64,000 nt of DNA from an uncultured Bacteroidota bacterium. GTDB taxonomy: Bacteria > Bacteroidota > Bacteroidia > Flavobacteriales > Flavobacteriaceae. Location: the NCBI GenBank assembly GCA_902517895.1, contig CABYEA010000005.1:1-64000 (forward strand), given 5' to 3'. The notes under the pieces are model-generated. The model searched no databases and was not told where the DNA came from. It worked only from the letters and a program-made list of their open reading frames with translations. Positions within the stretch are counted from its first letter, which is position 1, and each line of letters starts with the position of its first letter. Positions 1-8,270 of this stretch are shown here, one piece after another. Both the position numbers and the translations under genes were made by a program.

Positions 1-334
1 TATTAATCATTTCGGGAGAAGCACCTATAAACTTTATATTATGTTCTTCACAAATCTTAGAAAACTTAGCATTTTCTGAAAGAAACCCATAGCCTGGATG
101 AATAGCATCGGCATTTGTTATTTCAGCGGCCGCTATAATATTAGAAATCTTTAAATATGAGTCGGTGCTTGGGGCTGAGCCAATACATACTGCTTCATCA
201 GCAAACTTAACATGAATACTTTCAGCGTCTGCCGTTGAATAAACAGCAACCGTTTGAATACCCATCTCTTTACAGGTTCTTATGACACGTAAAGCAATTT
301 CACCTCTGTTGGCAATTAATATCTTTTTAAACAT
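1..334 (-). CDS. accC: biotin carboxylase subunit of acetyl-CoA carboxylase (N-terminal part, cut by window edge)
   Basis: The first 111 residues of the ATP-dependent carboxylase that loads CO2 onto the biotin of AccB, the first step of fatty acid synthesis in the cytoplasm. The reading frame runs off the window at base 1, so only the N-terminal preATP-grasp domain is present. It opens with [16 protein letters not shown], the hallmark of biotin carboxylases, followed by [19 protein letters not shown] and [12 protein letters not shown], both typical of the family. The start ATG at 334 lies 14 bases beyond the accB stop, so the two genes form an operon read on the minus strand. The family assignment is clear; the rest of the protein cannot be judged. 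Confidence 0.95.
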   Translation of the reverse strand, partial: MFKKILIANRGEIALRVIRTCKEMGIQTVAVYSTADAESIHVKFADEAVCIGSAPSTDSYLKISNIIAAAEITNADAIHPGYGFLSENAKFSKICEEHNIKFIGASPEMIN

Positions 335-348
335 ATTGAGTTATTTAT

Positions 349-822
349 TTAAGAGGGGTCAACTAAAAAAAGTGGTTGATCAAATTCAACAGGGCTTGAG
401 TCATCAACTAAAATTTTTACGATTTTACCTGAGATCTCAGACTCAATATCATTAAATAATTTCATGGCTTCTATAACACATAATACGGTGCCTTCGGAAA
501 TTGTATCTCCTACTTCAACGAATGTAGGTTTGTCAGGAGAGGGTTTTCTATAAAATGTTCCAATTATTGGAGATGTAATAGTAATAAGATTCGATTCATC
601 ATCTGCTGGAGTTTCAGGTGTTGGATCAATAGTATCAGGTGTTGGAATAGAAACTGGCGAGACAGGTTGTTGGGGAACAACAATTGGCTCTTGCACAACA
701 ATTGGTGGTGTTCCAGAAGATGTTTTAATGGTAATTTTTACATCCTCCATCTCTAGGCTAACCTCATTAGCGCCAGATTTTGCAACAAATTTAATTAAAT
801 TCTGAATTTCTTTTAACTTCAT
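349..822 (-). CDS. accB: biotin carboxyl carrier protein of acetyl-CoA carboxylase
   Basis: A 157-residue carrier that holds the biotin swung between the biotin carboxylase and carboxyltransferase sites. Residues 1-30 form the conserved N-terminal part (MKLKEIQNLIKFVAKSG). A Pro/Thr/Glu-rich flexible linker spans about 37-75, and the C-terminal biotinyl domain carries the EAMKLFN motif with the biotin-accepting lysine at about residue 121. Length and architecture match the family. It is transcribed just before accC. In many flavobacteria this pair follows rpmF and fabH; here rpmF lies 6.6 kb away on the same strand, with plus-strand genes and no fabH between. Confidence 0.96.
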   Translation of the reverse strand: MKLKEIQNLIKFVAKSGANEVSLEMEDVKITIKTSSGTPPIVVQEPIVVPQQPVSPVSIPTPDTIDPTPETPADDESNLITITSPIIGTFYRKPSPDKPTFVEVGDTISEGTVLCVIEAMKLFNDIESEISGKIVKILVDDSSPVEFDQPLFLVDPS

Positions 823-1150
823 ATTAAATATTTAATAATGTCAAAATTGATAACTTTTTAGCCAAAAAACAACAAAAAACTACTAAAATTGAATAAAAAC
901 TGCTAAAAATGCTTAAAAAATTGATAAAAATGCTTAAAATTTACTAATAATAATTTGTATAAAAATTATGAATTCAATAATTAACTATTTTTGAGTAAAA
1001 ATGGCCATTTTTGGACCAAATTTGATATTTTTTTATAAATTTTAATAAAAAATAGACAAAAATTGATGATTTTTTGGTTAAAATGATTTCCTTGCAAATA
1101 TGTGATTATACAGCATATTCTTAAAAATTTAACTATTTATATAACAAATT
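823..1150. other. AT-rich divergent intergenic region
   Basis: This 328-bp gap separates the divergent accB and YadA/S74-like genes, so it should hold both promoters. It is extremely AT-rich, and I found no small ORF or hairpin terminator in it. A 15-base sequence, TAAAAATGCTTAAAA, occurs at 904-918 and again at 925-939, exactly 21 bases apart, which would place both copies on the same face of the helix. I could not identify a convincing TAnnTTTG promoter box for either gene. Confidence 0.5.
904..939. repeat. two direct copies of a 15-bp AT-rich motif, 21 bp apart
   Basis: TAAAAATGCTTAAAA is found at 904-918 and 925-939. The two copies are identical and about two helical turns apart, upstream of accB. 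This could be a pair of binding sites for a regulator, or chance in very AT-rich DNA. Confidence 0.35.
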
Positions 1151-2107
1151 ATGAAAAAAACATTTACACTTTTAGCATTAATTATCTCGTTTAGTATGAA
1201 TGCACAGATGAGCGACAATAGCAGTGGCACTTCAGCAACAGGAAGTAATGCCGTTGCAATGGGAAGTAATACAATAGCAATTGGAGATGATTCTACAGCA
1301 ATGGGAGATAGCACTACAGCAAGTGGAGATGGTTCTACAGCAATGGGTGTTTAAACAACAGCAAGTGGAGATGGTTCTACAGCAATGGGATATGAAACAA
1401 CATCAAGTGGATATGCTTCTACAGCTATAGGAACAGCTACAACAGCAAGTGGAGATGGTTCTACAGCTATAGGAACAGCTACAACAGCAAGTGGAGATGG
1501 TTCTACAGCAATGGGGCTTTTATCAACAGCTAGTGGAGCTTATTCTATAGCATCGGGATATGAAACAACGGCAAGTGGATTTGGCTCTACAGCTATGGGA
1601 GCAAGCGCTACAGCAAGTGATTATGCATCGTTAGTAATAGGACAATACAATTCTTCGGGTTCTTCTGTTACTGATAGTGGTACTTCATTTAGCACTTCAA
1701 ACACAGCCTTTGTGATTGGAAATGGAACTTCAGATAGTTTATCTGATGCTTTTAAAGTAATGTTTAACGGAGATACTTATGTAAACAATGACCTGACTGT
1801 AAGTGGAGATGTAAATGTTAACTCTGACGCAAGATTAAAGTCAAACATCGTATCTCTAGGATCAACACTCTCTAAATTACTATTGATTGACGGGAAGTCA
1901 TATGTTATGAATCGTAACGGGAAACAAAAGATAGGTGTACTTGCACAAGAGATTCAAGAAGTATTTCCTGAACTTGTAAGTCAGGATGACAATGATATTT
2001 TAGCAGTAAACTATCAAGGATTAGTCCCTGTACTTATTAATGCAATAAAAGAACAAAACGAAAAAATAACAAGGCTAGAAGTCTTAGTTGAAAAGCTAAT
2101 AAAATGA
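1151..2107 (+). pseudogene. secreted YadA-head-repeat protein with peptidase S74 chaperone domain, interrupted by one in-frame stop
   Basis: One reading frame from ATG 1151 to TGA 2107 is interrupted only by TAA at 1352-1354 (codon 68). Codons 1-19 encode a signal peptide ending in MNAQ. Codons about 30-160 are 14-residue YadA-head repeats of the form TTASGDGSTAMG, which continue in register on both sides of the stop. From codon about 225 (SDARLKSN) to the end is a peptidase S74 intramolecular chaperone domain, with GVLAQEIQEVFPELV and the candidate Ser-Lys pair. Such proteins are usually trimeric surface fibres whose chaperone tail cleaves itself off. Reinitiation at ATG 1385 would lack a signal peptide. 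The stop may be a real nonsense mutation (GAA or TTA to TAA), phase-like variation, or a base error. The 3' end overlaps the next gene by ATGA. Confidence 0.8.
1418..1501 (+). repeat. tandem 42-bp repeat inside YadA-head region
   Basis: Two 42-bp units at 1418-1459 and 1460-1501 are identical and encode the same 14-residue YadA-head repeat. Less exact copies lie on both sides. The length fits slippage or recombination changing the number of head repeats without shifting frame. Confidence 0.85.
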
Positions 2108-2811
2108 AAACCATGAATAAAATAATTATTACAGCTTTTTTCACTTTTACTTTCTCTAATTGTTTCATTGCTCAAGTTAATATTGAGGAATCTGGGAATT
2201 GGAATATAGCAGGTGGAGGTACACTTAATGTTGCTGGCTTAGAGATAAGCCCAGAAAGCGACTATGTGTTGGCTGGTCCTAATTCCGTTGAAATGAGTTT
2301 GACTTCAATTTCTATTGCAGGCTCCGAGTCTATGGCAAAACATTATACTGTGTCACAAAACTTACCATCTTTTTCAGGGGCCTTAGTTTACAATCATGAG
2401 GAAGAAGACATGAATGGTATTTCACACGATGCTAGTCTACAAGTGTTGGGCTCACCTGATGGTGAGTGGACTACTCACGAGGATCATGATGAGGAAGATT
2501 TTTCAATCACACATAATTTTGAAAATCCTACAGAAATACACAAAGTAACTGCCCATGAAGCTTCATTGAGTGTTGAAACAATAGATGGTGAAATGGTTAT
2601 ATCAATTTATCCCAACCCAACATCAAATATTATTAATGTAAGCTATGATAAGGAAATAGAATTGACTTTGTTTAATATGCTTGGCCAGGAATTAATCAAA
2701 ACCAATGATAAAAATATAGACATCTCAAGTTTTGAGAAAGGAAATTATATTCTGATTGTAAAAACTATAGAATCTGGTAATTTTATAAACTTTAATGTGT
2801 TAAAAAAATAA
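2104..2811 (+). CDS. secreted T9SS cargo protein of unknown function
   Basis: A 235-residue protein with an N-terminal signal peptide (ending near NCFIAQ) and a C-terminal type IX sorting domain that begins around ISIYPNPTSN, contains LFNMLGQEL and ends in FNVLKK. The middle is rich in Asp, Glu and His (THEDHDEEDF, NPTEIHKVTAHEASL) and has no domain I recognise. The start overlaps the stop of the YadA/S74 gene by ATGA, which suggests translational coupling and a joint role at the cell surface. A second possible start is the ATG at 2113, which leaves the signal peptide intact. Export through T9SS is inferred from the tail; the function is unknown. Confidence 0.8.
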   Translation: MKTMNKIIITAFFTFTFSNCFIAQVNIEESGNWNIAGGGTLNVAGLEISPESDYVLAGPNSVEMSLTSISIAGSESMAKHYTVSQNLPSFSGALVYNHEEEDMNGISHDASLQVLGSPDGEWTTHEDHDEEDFSITHNFENPTEIHKVTAHEASLSVETIDGEMVISIYPNPTSNIINVSYDKEIELTLFNMLGQELIKTNDKNIDISSFEKGNYILIVKTIESGNFINFNVLKK

Positions 2812-2868
2812 AAAAGTTAAACTTTAAGAAGTAATTAATTAACTTGTTTGTCTTATAAATAATCTAGT

Positions 2869-3750
2869 ATGGAATTAATTGTAAAAAACTTAACAAAAAC
2901 CTATTCTAACAAAGTAAAAGCTCTTGACAATGTTAACTTAAGAATTGGTGTCGGAATGTTTGGCTTACTGGGACCAAATGGTGCAGGAAAATCTACCTTA
3001 ATGAGAACAATTGCCACGATACAATCCCCTGACCAAGGTAAAATCCATTTTAATGAAATTGATGTTCTTAATGATAAACTTTCACTAAGAAAGGTGTTGG
3101 GATATCTACCACAATCTTTTGGTGTTTATCCTAAAATGTCTGCTGAACAGCTTCTAAATTACTTAGCTTCATTAAAAGGGATTCAAAATAAAGAAGAAAG
3201 AAAGGCATTGGTTCAAGAACTACTAGAAATAACAAATCTTTATGATGTAAGGAATAAAAATGTAGACGGATACTCTGGTGGTATGAAGCAAAGGTTTGGA
3301 ATTGCTCAACTATTACTAAACAACCCTAAACTTATAATTGTGGATGAGCCAACGGCTGGATTAGACCCTGCTGAAAGGCAAAGGTTTTTAAATGTTCTTA
3401 GAGAGGTTGGGACAAATTGTACGGTTATTTTTTCTACGCATATAGTTGAGGATGTAAAGGAGCTTTGTAATGATATGGCGATAATGAATGGCGGAAAGAT
3501 ATTAAGGCATGTCAAACCTGCAAAGTCAACTAAAGAAATCCTTGGTAAAATCTGGACTAAGCCTGTTAAAAGAAGTGATTTAGAAAAGTTTGAGGAAAAA
3601 TATAATGTACTTTCCTCAAATTATAATGTTGATAACACAATTAACGTTAGAGTTTTTTCTGAAAAAAGACCTGCTGTTGGATTCAAAAAAGCAGAACCTC
3701 AACTGGATGATGTTTATTTTATTGCGCTAAAGGAGGATAAAACTAATTAA
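2869..3750 (+). CDS. ABC transporter ATP-binding protein
   Basis: A 293-residue cytoplasmic ATPase. Walker A GPNGAGKST is at residues 35-43, the signature YSGGMKQR is at about 130, and Walker B LIIVDEP is followed by TAGLD and the switch histidine in STHIVED. The last 70 residues are a variable tail typical of ATPases paired with ABC-2 type permeases. The next gene starts 7 bases downstream and encodes the permease fused to a peptidase, so the two very likely form one complex. The substrate is not known. Confidence 0.92.
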   Translation: MELIVKNLTKTYSNKVKALDNVNLRIGVGMFGLLGPNGAGKSTLMRTIATIQSPDQGKIHFNEIDVLNDKLSLRKVLGYLPQSFGVYPKMSAEQLLNYLASLKGIQNKEERKALVQELLEITNLYDVRNKNVDGYSGGMKQRFGIAQLLLNNPKLIIVDEPTAGLDPAERQRFLNVLREVGTNCTVIFSTHIVEDVKELCNDMAIMNGGKILRHVKPAKSTKEILGKIWTKPVKRSDLEKFEEKYNVLSSNYNVDNTINVRVFSEKRPAVGFKKAEPQLDDVYFIALKEDKTN

Positions 3751-3757
3751 TCTGCTC

Positions 3758-6700
3758 ATGTTTAAGAATATTTTTATAAATGAGATAAAGTACTGGGTTT
3801 ATAGGCCTGCATTTTATATTTACTGCCTCATTTTCTTTTTTATTTCCCTTATGATTTCAGGTTCAGCAGCTGGCATATTTGATGCGGTTACTGTGACAGT
3901 TGGCTCATCACTAATAGTAAACTCCCCATATGCATTAGGTGGTTTATTTGGTGCAGTTAGTTCTCTCATAATTTTCTTATACCCTTCTATTATAGGAGTT
4001 TCTGTATATCGTGACTTTAAAAGCAATATGCATAGCATATTGTATTCGTACCCCTTTACAAAACTTGAATATTTATTGGCTAAGTTTTTAAGTGGATTAT
4101 TGATCGTTAATATTATTGTTTTTACAGTTGGTTTGGGAATTGCTAGTGGGTTTAATTTACCGGGGGCTAACCCAGACCTGTTAACAGAATTTGAGTTAAA
4201 ACCATACTTTGACGTATATTTTATATACATAATTCCAAACATGATTTTCACAGGTGCAATTGTCTTTGGAATTGTAACATTCACAAGAAATATTTCTGCA
4301 GGGTTTATATTTGTGATAATTATCCTAATACTTCAAGGGTTCCTTGTCAGCTTTGGTCAAGAGCCGGACAATAGACTTATTTCTGCACTACTAGATCCCT
4401 TTGGGGATATGGCTTTAGATTACTACACAAGGTATTGGACAGTAGCAGAGCAAAACGAGTTATATATTCCAATTAAAGAGGTTGTAGTATACAATAGGCT
4501 TATCTGGATGAGTGCTGCTTTATTTGTTTTTATTAGTATATATAAATTGTTTTCATTTAGTCAAAACGCGTTTTCATTTTCCTTTAATAAAGAAAATTCA
4601 ACCAGATTTACAAAGTCTAACTTTGGTGGAATAACCAAAATTAGACTTCCAAAAGTTAATCTAAATTTTTCCAAGGGGTCAAAACTGAGCTTATTGTGGA
4701 AGCTATCCAAGGTTGACTTTATGTATATTATTAAAAGCTGGCCATTTATTTCAATTGTTTTAGTTGGTCTAGTAATTCAGCTGGTAGGTCTTTTTGAGCT
4801 TGGTAATATTTTTGGAACTGCAACACTGCCAAGAACCTGGAGAATATTACAGGTGGGAAACTCATTCACACTAGCAATAAACATTTGCACCTTTTTATAC
4901 GCAGGCCTTTTAATTCACAGATCAAGAATATCAAATATTAGCCAACTTATTGATACTACTCCTGCCCCTATTTGGGTTTTGTATGGATCAAAGTTTTTAG
5001 CCATAGTCAAAATGCAAATAGTGTTATTATCGCTTGTTATGATTTCAGGTATTATTTTTCAAACCTATCAAGGATACTATGACTTTCAAATAGGCTTATA
5101 TCTATATGAGCTAATTGCACTTAACCTTATCTATTATATAATTTGGGCACTTTTATCTTTCTTGATTCAGGTTTTAATACCAAACCCATACCTAGGACTG
5201 TTTGTAATGATTGTTCTTTTTATAGGAATTCCGCTCACAAACTTAGCAGGAATTGAACAGGCAATTTTTAAATACAGTCAAGGCTCAGGTTTTTCATATT
5301 CTGATATGAATGGATATGGGTCTGGGTTAAACAGATATTATATATATAAGCTTTATTGGTTGTGTTTGGGTATTGTATTCTACATTCTTACTCTTTTATT
5401 TTACAACCGTGGATATGTATCTGGATTCTTTGAAAAACTCAAAATTGTAAAGTATAGATTTAGAGGGGTTATTCCATTTTTAATCTCTGTTTTTACAATT
5501 CTTTTTATTTCAATTGGTGGATATATTTATTATGTAAATAATATTATAAATATCCGAAAGTCATCAAAAGAAAGGGAAATTGAAACCGTGGAGTGGGAAA
5601 AAAAGTATAAAAAATTTGAAAACTATGCTCAGCCAAGAATTGTCTCTGTAAATGTTAATGTTGATATTTTCCCAAAGACAAGAGATCTTAGTGCTTCAGG
5701 AAAATACACTATGGTCAACAAAAGCTCAAAATCAATAGATAGTATATTTTTAAATCACAACAGCGCAATTAATACTTTTAAATTTGATAATGCCAACACT
5801 TTGGTCCTAGAAGACACGGTTTATAATTTTGATATTTATAAGCTTGACAAACCTCTAAAACCAGGGGACTCACTAGGGCTAGCTTTCACTGTAAAAAATA
5901 AACCGAACACAATACTGAGAAATAACTCCTCTGTTGTTTATAACGGCACTTTCATAAATAATTTTACGTTATTCCCTTCACTTGGTTACAGCGGGGGAGA
6001 GTTGAGAGACGACAAGACAAGGGAGAAATACGGTCTTCCACCCAATGAATTAAAACCTCACCCCTCAGACTCTACAGCGCTCGGTAACACATATATTTCC
6101 AGAGATGCTGACTGGATTGACTTTGAGGCTGTAGTCAGTACCTCTAAAGATCAAATTGCAATCGCTCCAGGGTATCTTCAAAAAGAATGGTTAGAAAATG
6201 ATAGAAGGTATTTTCATTATAAGATGGATAGTAAAATTTTAAATTTTTACGCATTTAATTCTGCAAGGTATGAAGTACTAAAAGATAAATGGAGGGATGT
6301 TAATCTTGAAATTTATTATCATAAAGGACACGAATATAATCTGGATAGAATGATGAAAGGTATGAAGGCTGCTCTTGAATATTGTTCAGAAAACTTTAGT
6401 CCATATCAGCACAAGCAGGCAAGAATTATTGAATTTCCAAGAACTGCAGGAAAATTTGCACAATCGTTTCCTAATACAATTCCTTTTTCGGAAACTATCG
6501 GTTTTATAGCAGATGTTGATGATTCAGATGAGGGAGGTAATGACTATCCTTTTTATGTAACTGCACACGAAATTGCTCACCAGTGGTGGGCACATCAAGT
6601 CATTGGCGCTGATGTTCTTGGATCTACAATGTTATCTGAAAGTTTGTCCGAGTATGTTTCTCTAAAAATCATTGAAAGTATAAATGGTAAAAATAAGATG

Positions 6701-7390
6701 AGGAAGTTTTTAAAACGATCCCTTGATACATATCTCACAGATCGAGCTTTTGAACGAAAGCGAGAGAACCCCTTAATGTATAATGATGGACAAGGCTACA
6801 TTCATTATCAAAAGGGATCTCTTATATTTTATGCATTAAGTGATTACATAGGGGAAGAAACGCTTAACCAGGCTCTTTCTAAATACGTTAAAAAAACTGC
6901 CTTTCAAGAACCTCCATATACAACAACTATTGAGCTTGTTAATGAGTTAAAAAGGGTAACTCCTGATTCTCTTAGTTATGTAATCAACGACATGTTTGAA
7001 ACGATAACCTTATATGAAAATAGAATTATTTCTGCCAAATCAACAGAGCTAGAAAATGGAAAATTTCAGCTTGATTTAGAGTTTAAGGTCAGCAAATATA
7101 GAAATGACGAAAAAGGGAAAATGTATTATGGAGAAAGGGAAATAGACTCCATTTACTACCAATCTGAAGAAATGAAAAAACCTGAGTATTCGGTTTATTT
7201 AGAGGACTACGTTGATATAGGGGTTTTTGGGGAAGATGAAGATGATGAGCTTTATTTAAAAAAGCACAAAATAACTACAATTAATAATAAGCTATCCATA
7301 ATCCTAGATGAAAAGCCTGTAGAAGTTGGTGTAGACCCATATAATAAACTCATAGATACAAACTCAGATGATAACAGGCTAAAAATATAG
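3758..7390 (+). CDS. ABC-2 type permease fused to M1-family aminopeptidase
   Basis: A 1210-residue inner-membrane fusion protein. Residues 1-590 hold two blocks of about six hydrophobic helices each, resembling two ABC-2 permease halves. The remainder is an M1 metallopeptidase module outside the membrane, with the zinc site HEIAHQWW (first His at residue 937) and the downstream glutamate in LSESLSEY. That glutamate sits one residue further on than in classical M1 enzymes, a spacing I recall from this fusion family. The architecture is recurrent in Bacteroidota. With the ATPase just upstream it probably makes a transporter whose peptidase part acts on a periplasmic peptide, but the cargo is unknown. 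The AAAGGAGG at 3729-3736 is 21 bases from the ATG, too far to be a normal ribosome-binding site. Confidence 0.9.
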   Translation: MFKNIFINEIKYWVYRPAFYIYCLIFFFISLMISGSAAGIFDAVTVTVGSSLIVNSPYALGGLFGAVSSLIIFLYPSIIGVSVYRDFKSNMHSILYSYPFTKLEYLLAKFLSGLLIVNIIVFTVGLGIASGFNLPGANPDLLTEFELKPYFDVYFIYIIPNMIFTGAIVFGIVTFTRNISAGFIFVIIILILQGFLVSFGQEPDNRLISALLDPFGDMALDYYTRYWTVAEQNELYIPIKEVVVYNRLIWMSAALFVFISIYKLFSFSQNAFSFSFNKENSTRFTKSNFGGITKIRLPKVNLNFSKGSKLSLLWKLSKVDFMYIIKSWPFISIVLVGLVIQLVGLFELGNIFGTATLPRTWRILQVGNSFTLAINICTFLYAGLLIHRSRISNISQLIDTTPAPIWVLYGSKFLAIVKMQIVLLSLVMISGIIFQTYQGYYDFQIGLYLYELIALNLIYYIIWALLSFLIQVLIPNPYLGLFVMIVLFIGIPLTNLAGIEQAIFKYSQGSGFSYSDMNGYGSGLNRYYIYKLYWLCLGIVFYILTLLFYNRGYVSGFFEKLKIVKYRFRGVIPFLISVFTILFISIGGYIYYVNNIINIRKSSKEREIETVEWEKKYKKFENYAQPRIVSVNVNVDIFPKTRDLSASGKYTMVNKSSKSIDSIFLNHNSAINTFKFDNANTLVLEDTVYNFDIYKLDKPLKPGDSLGLAFTVKNKPNTILRNNSSVVYNGTFINNFTLFPSLGYSGGELRDDKTREKYGLPPNELKPHPSDSTALGNTYISRDADWIDFEAVVSTSKDQIAIAPGYLQKEWLENDRRYFHYKMDSKILNFYAFNSARYEVLKDKWRDVNLEIYYHKGHEYNLDRMMKGMKAALEYCSENFSPYQHKQARIIEFPRTAGKFAQSFPNTIPFSETIGFIADVDDSDEGGNDYPFYVTAHEIAHQWWAHQVIGADVLGSTMLSESLSEYVSLKIIESINGKNKMRKFLKRSLDTYLTDRAFERKRENPLMYNDGQGYIHYQKGSLIFYALSDYIGEETLNQALSKYVKKTAFQEPPYTTTIELVNELKRVTPDSLSYVINDMFETITLYENRIISAKSTELENGKFQLDLEFKVSKYRNDEKGKMYYGEREIDSIYYQSEEMKKPEYSVYLEDYVDIGVFGEDEDDELYLKKHKITTINNKLSIILDEKPVEVGVDPYNKLIDTNSDDNRLKI

Positions 7391-7469
7391 AAAAAGTTAA
7401 AACAGATTAGTCTTAGGCTTCATCTACTTTTAAACGATATATATATTTGGCAAATGGAAAAGGGATAGT

Positions 7470-7670
7470 TTAAGCTTCTGTTTCGGTAGCAGCGCTGTCT
7501 AATAGAAGCTTACCTCTGTAATATAGTTTACCCTCGTGCCAGTAGGCTCTGTGGTACAAATGGCTTTCACCAGTTTTTGAACAAACTGCAACCTGAGGCA
7601 TTTCAGCCTTGTAATGAGTTCTTCTTTTATCTCTTCTAGTTTTTGAGGTTTTTCTTTTTGGATGTGCCAT
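7470..7670 (-). CDS. rpmF: 50S ribosomal protein L32
   Basis: A 66-residue basic protein of the large ribosomal subunit, starting [17 protein letters not shown], the standard L32 opening. The region that carries a four-cysteine zinc site in some bacteria has only one Cys here ([11 protein letters not shown]), so this is a zinc-free form. It follows the DUF177 gene by 11 bases, the usual bacterial pairing, and the upstream gene pdxA is also co-directional. The gene that normally follows in relatives, fabH, is not here. Confidence 0.98.
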   Translation of the reverse strand: MAHPKRKTSKTRRDKRRTHYKAEMPQVAVCSKTGESHLYHRAYWHEGKLYYRGKLLLDSAATETEA

Positions 7671-7681
7671 TGTAAACTATT

Positions 7682-8200
7682 TTATTTTTTTAAACTTTTT
7701 AGCTGCTCCCATCTAGGGTCGGCTAAATTACTATTTTCTTTTGGTTTAAGATCTTCCAATATATCTAATATTTCTGATTTTAGACTTCCGTCTTCAACGC
7801 CAGGATGAATTCTCTTTGGCGGCAAAGATAATACAATCATTTCAAATATATACTGATCAACATAAAGCTTGTGCTCACCGTGAGGTAATATAAGAATTTC
7901 ATCATCTTCATCATTGTACTCTTGTCCAAACTTCACTACAAGAGATGCTTCATGTTTTATTTGAAAATCAAAAGACTCGTTAGTCAAATCACAATTCACA
8001 TTTACAATTCCCTCTAAAACAAAGAAAAGCTCAAGTAGTGTTGATTTTTTTGTTAAATCAATGTCAATTTTTACAGACACATCATTAAAATCAGAAAAAT
8101 TAAATCTATCAAAGAACTTTTTATCAGTCTTAAAGTTATATTGATGGTTTCCGATCTTTAGACCTGCAAACTCAATTTTATATTTGCTGTCAGACTTCAT
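7682..8200 (-). CDS. DUF177 (YceD) family protein
   Basis: A 172-residue protein of the YceD/DUF177 family, linked in bacteria and plastids to 23S rRNA maturation and nearly always encoded just before rpmF. The conserved core is the stretch NVNCDLTNESFDFQIKHEA, followed by the acidic DEDDEILILPHGEHKLYVDQYIFE region and the PPKRIHPG motif. The C-terminus ends in DPRWEQLKSLKK, also typical. The position next to rpmF supports the call. Many homologues carry extra cysteines; only one clear Cys is seen here. Confidence 0.88.
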   Translation of the reverse strand: MKSDSKYKIEFAGLKIGNHQYNFKTDKKFFDRFNFSDFNDVSVKIDIDLTKKSTLLELFFVLEGIVNVNCDLTNESFDFQIKHEASLVVKFGQEYNDEDDEILILPHGEHKLYVDQYIFEMIVLSLPPKRIHPGVEDGSLKSEILDILEDLKPKENSNLADPRWEQLKSLKK

Positions 8201-8270
8201 CTCTAAAAATTTAAGGCGAGCAAATATATAAATTTTCTTAAAAACCTAACAGAAAAGAGTTTGATTTAAA

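Noticed and set aside
1385..1501. Tandem repeats as a CRISPR array
   Set aside because: The units are contiguous, have no spacers and encode regular 14-residue head repeats.
3729..3736. AAAGGAGG as a Shine-Dalgarno sequence for the permease-M1 gene
   Set aside because: It is 21 bases from the ATG and within the upstream coding region; Bacteroidota rarely use such sites.
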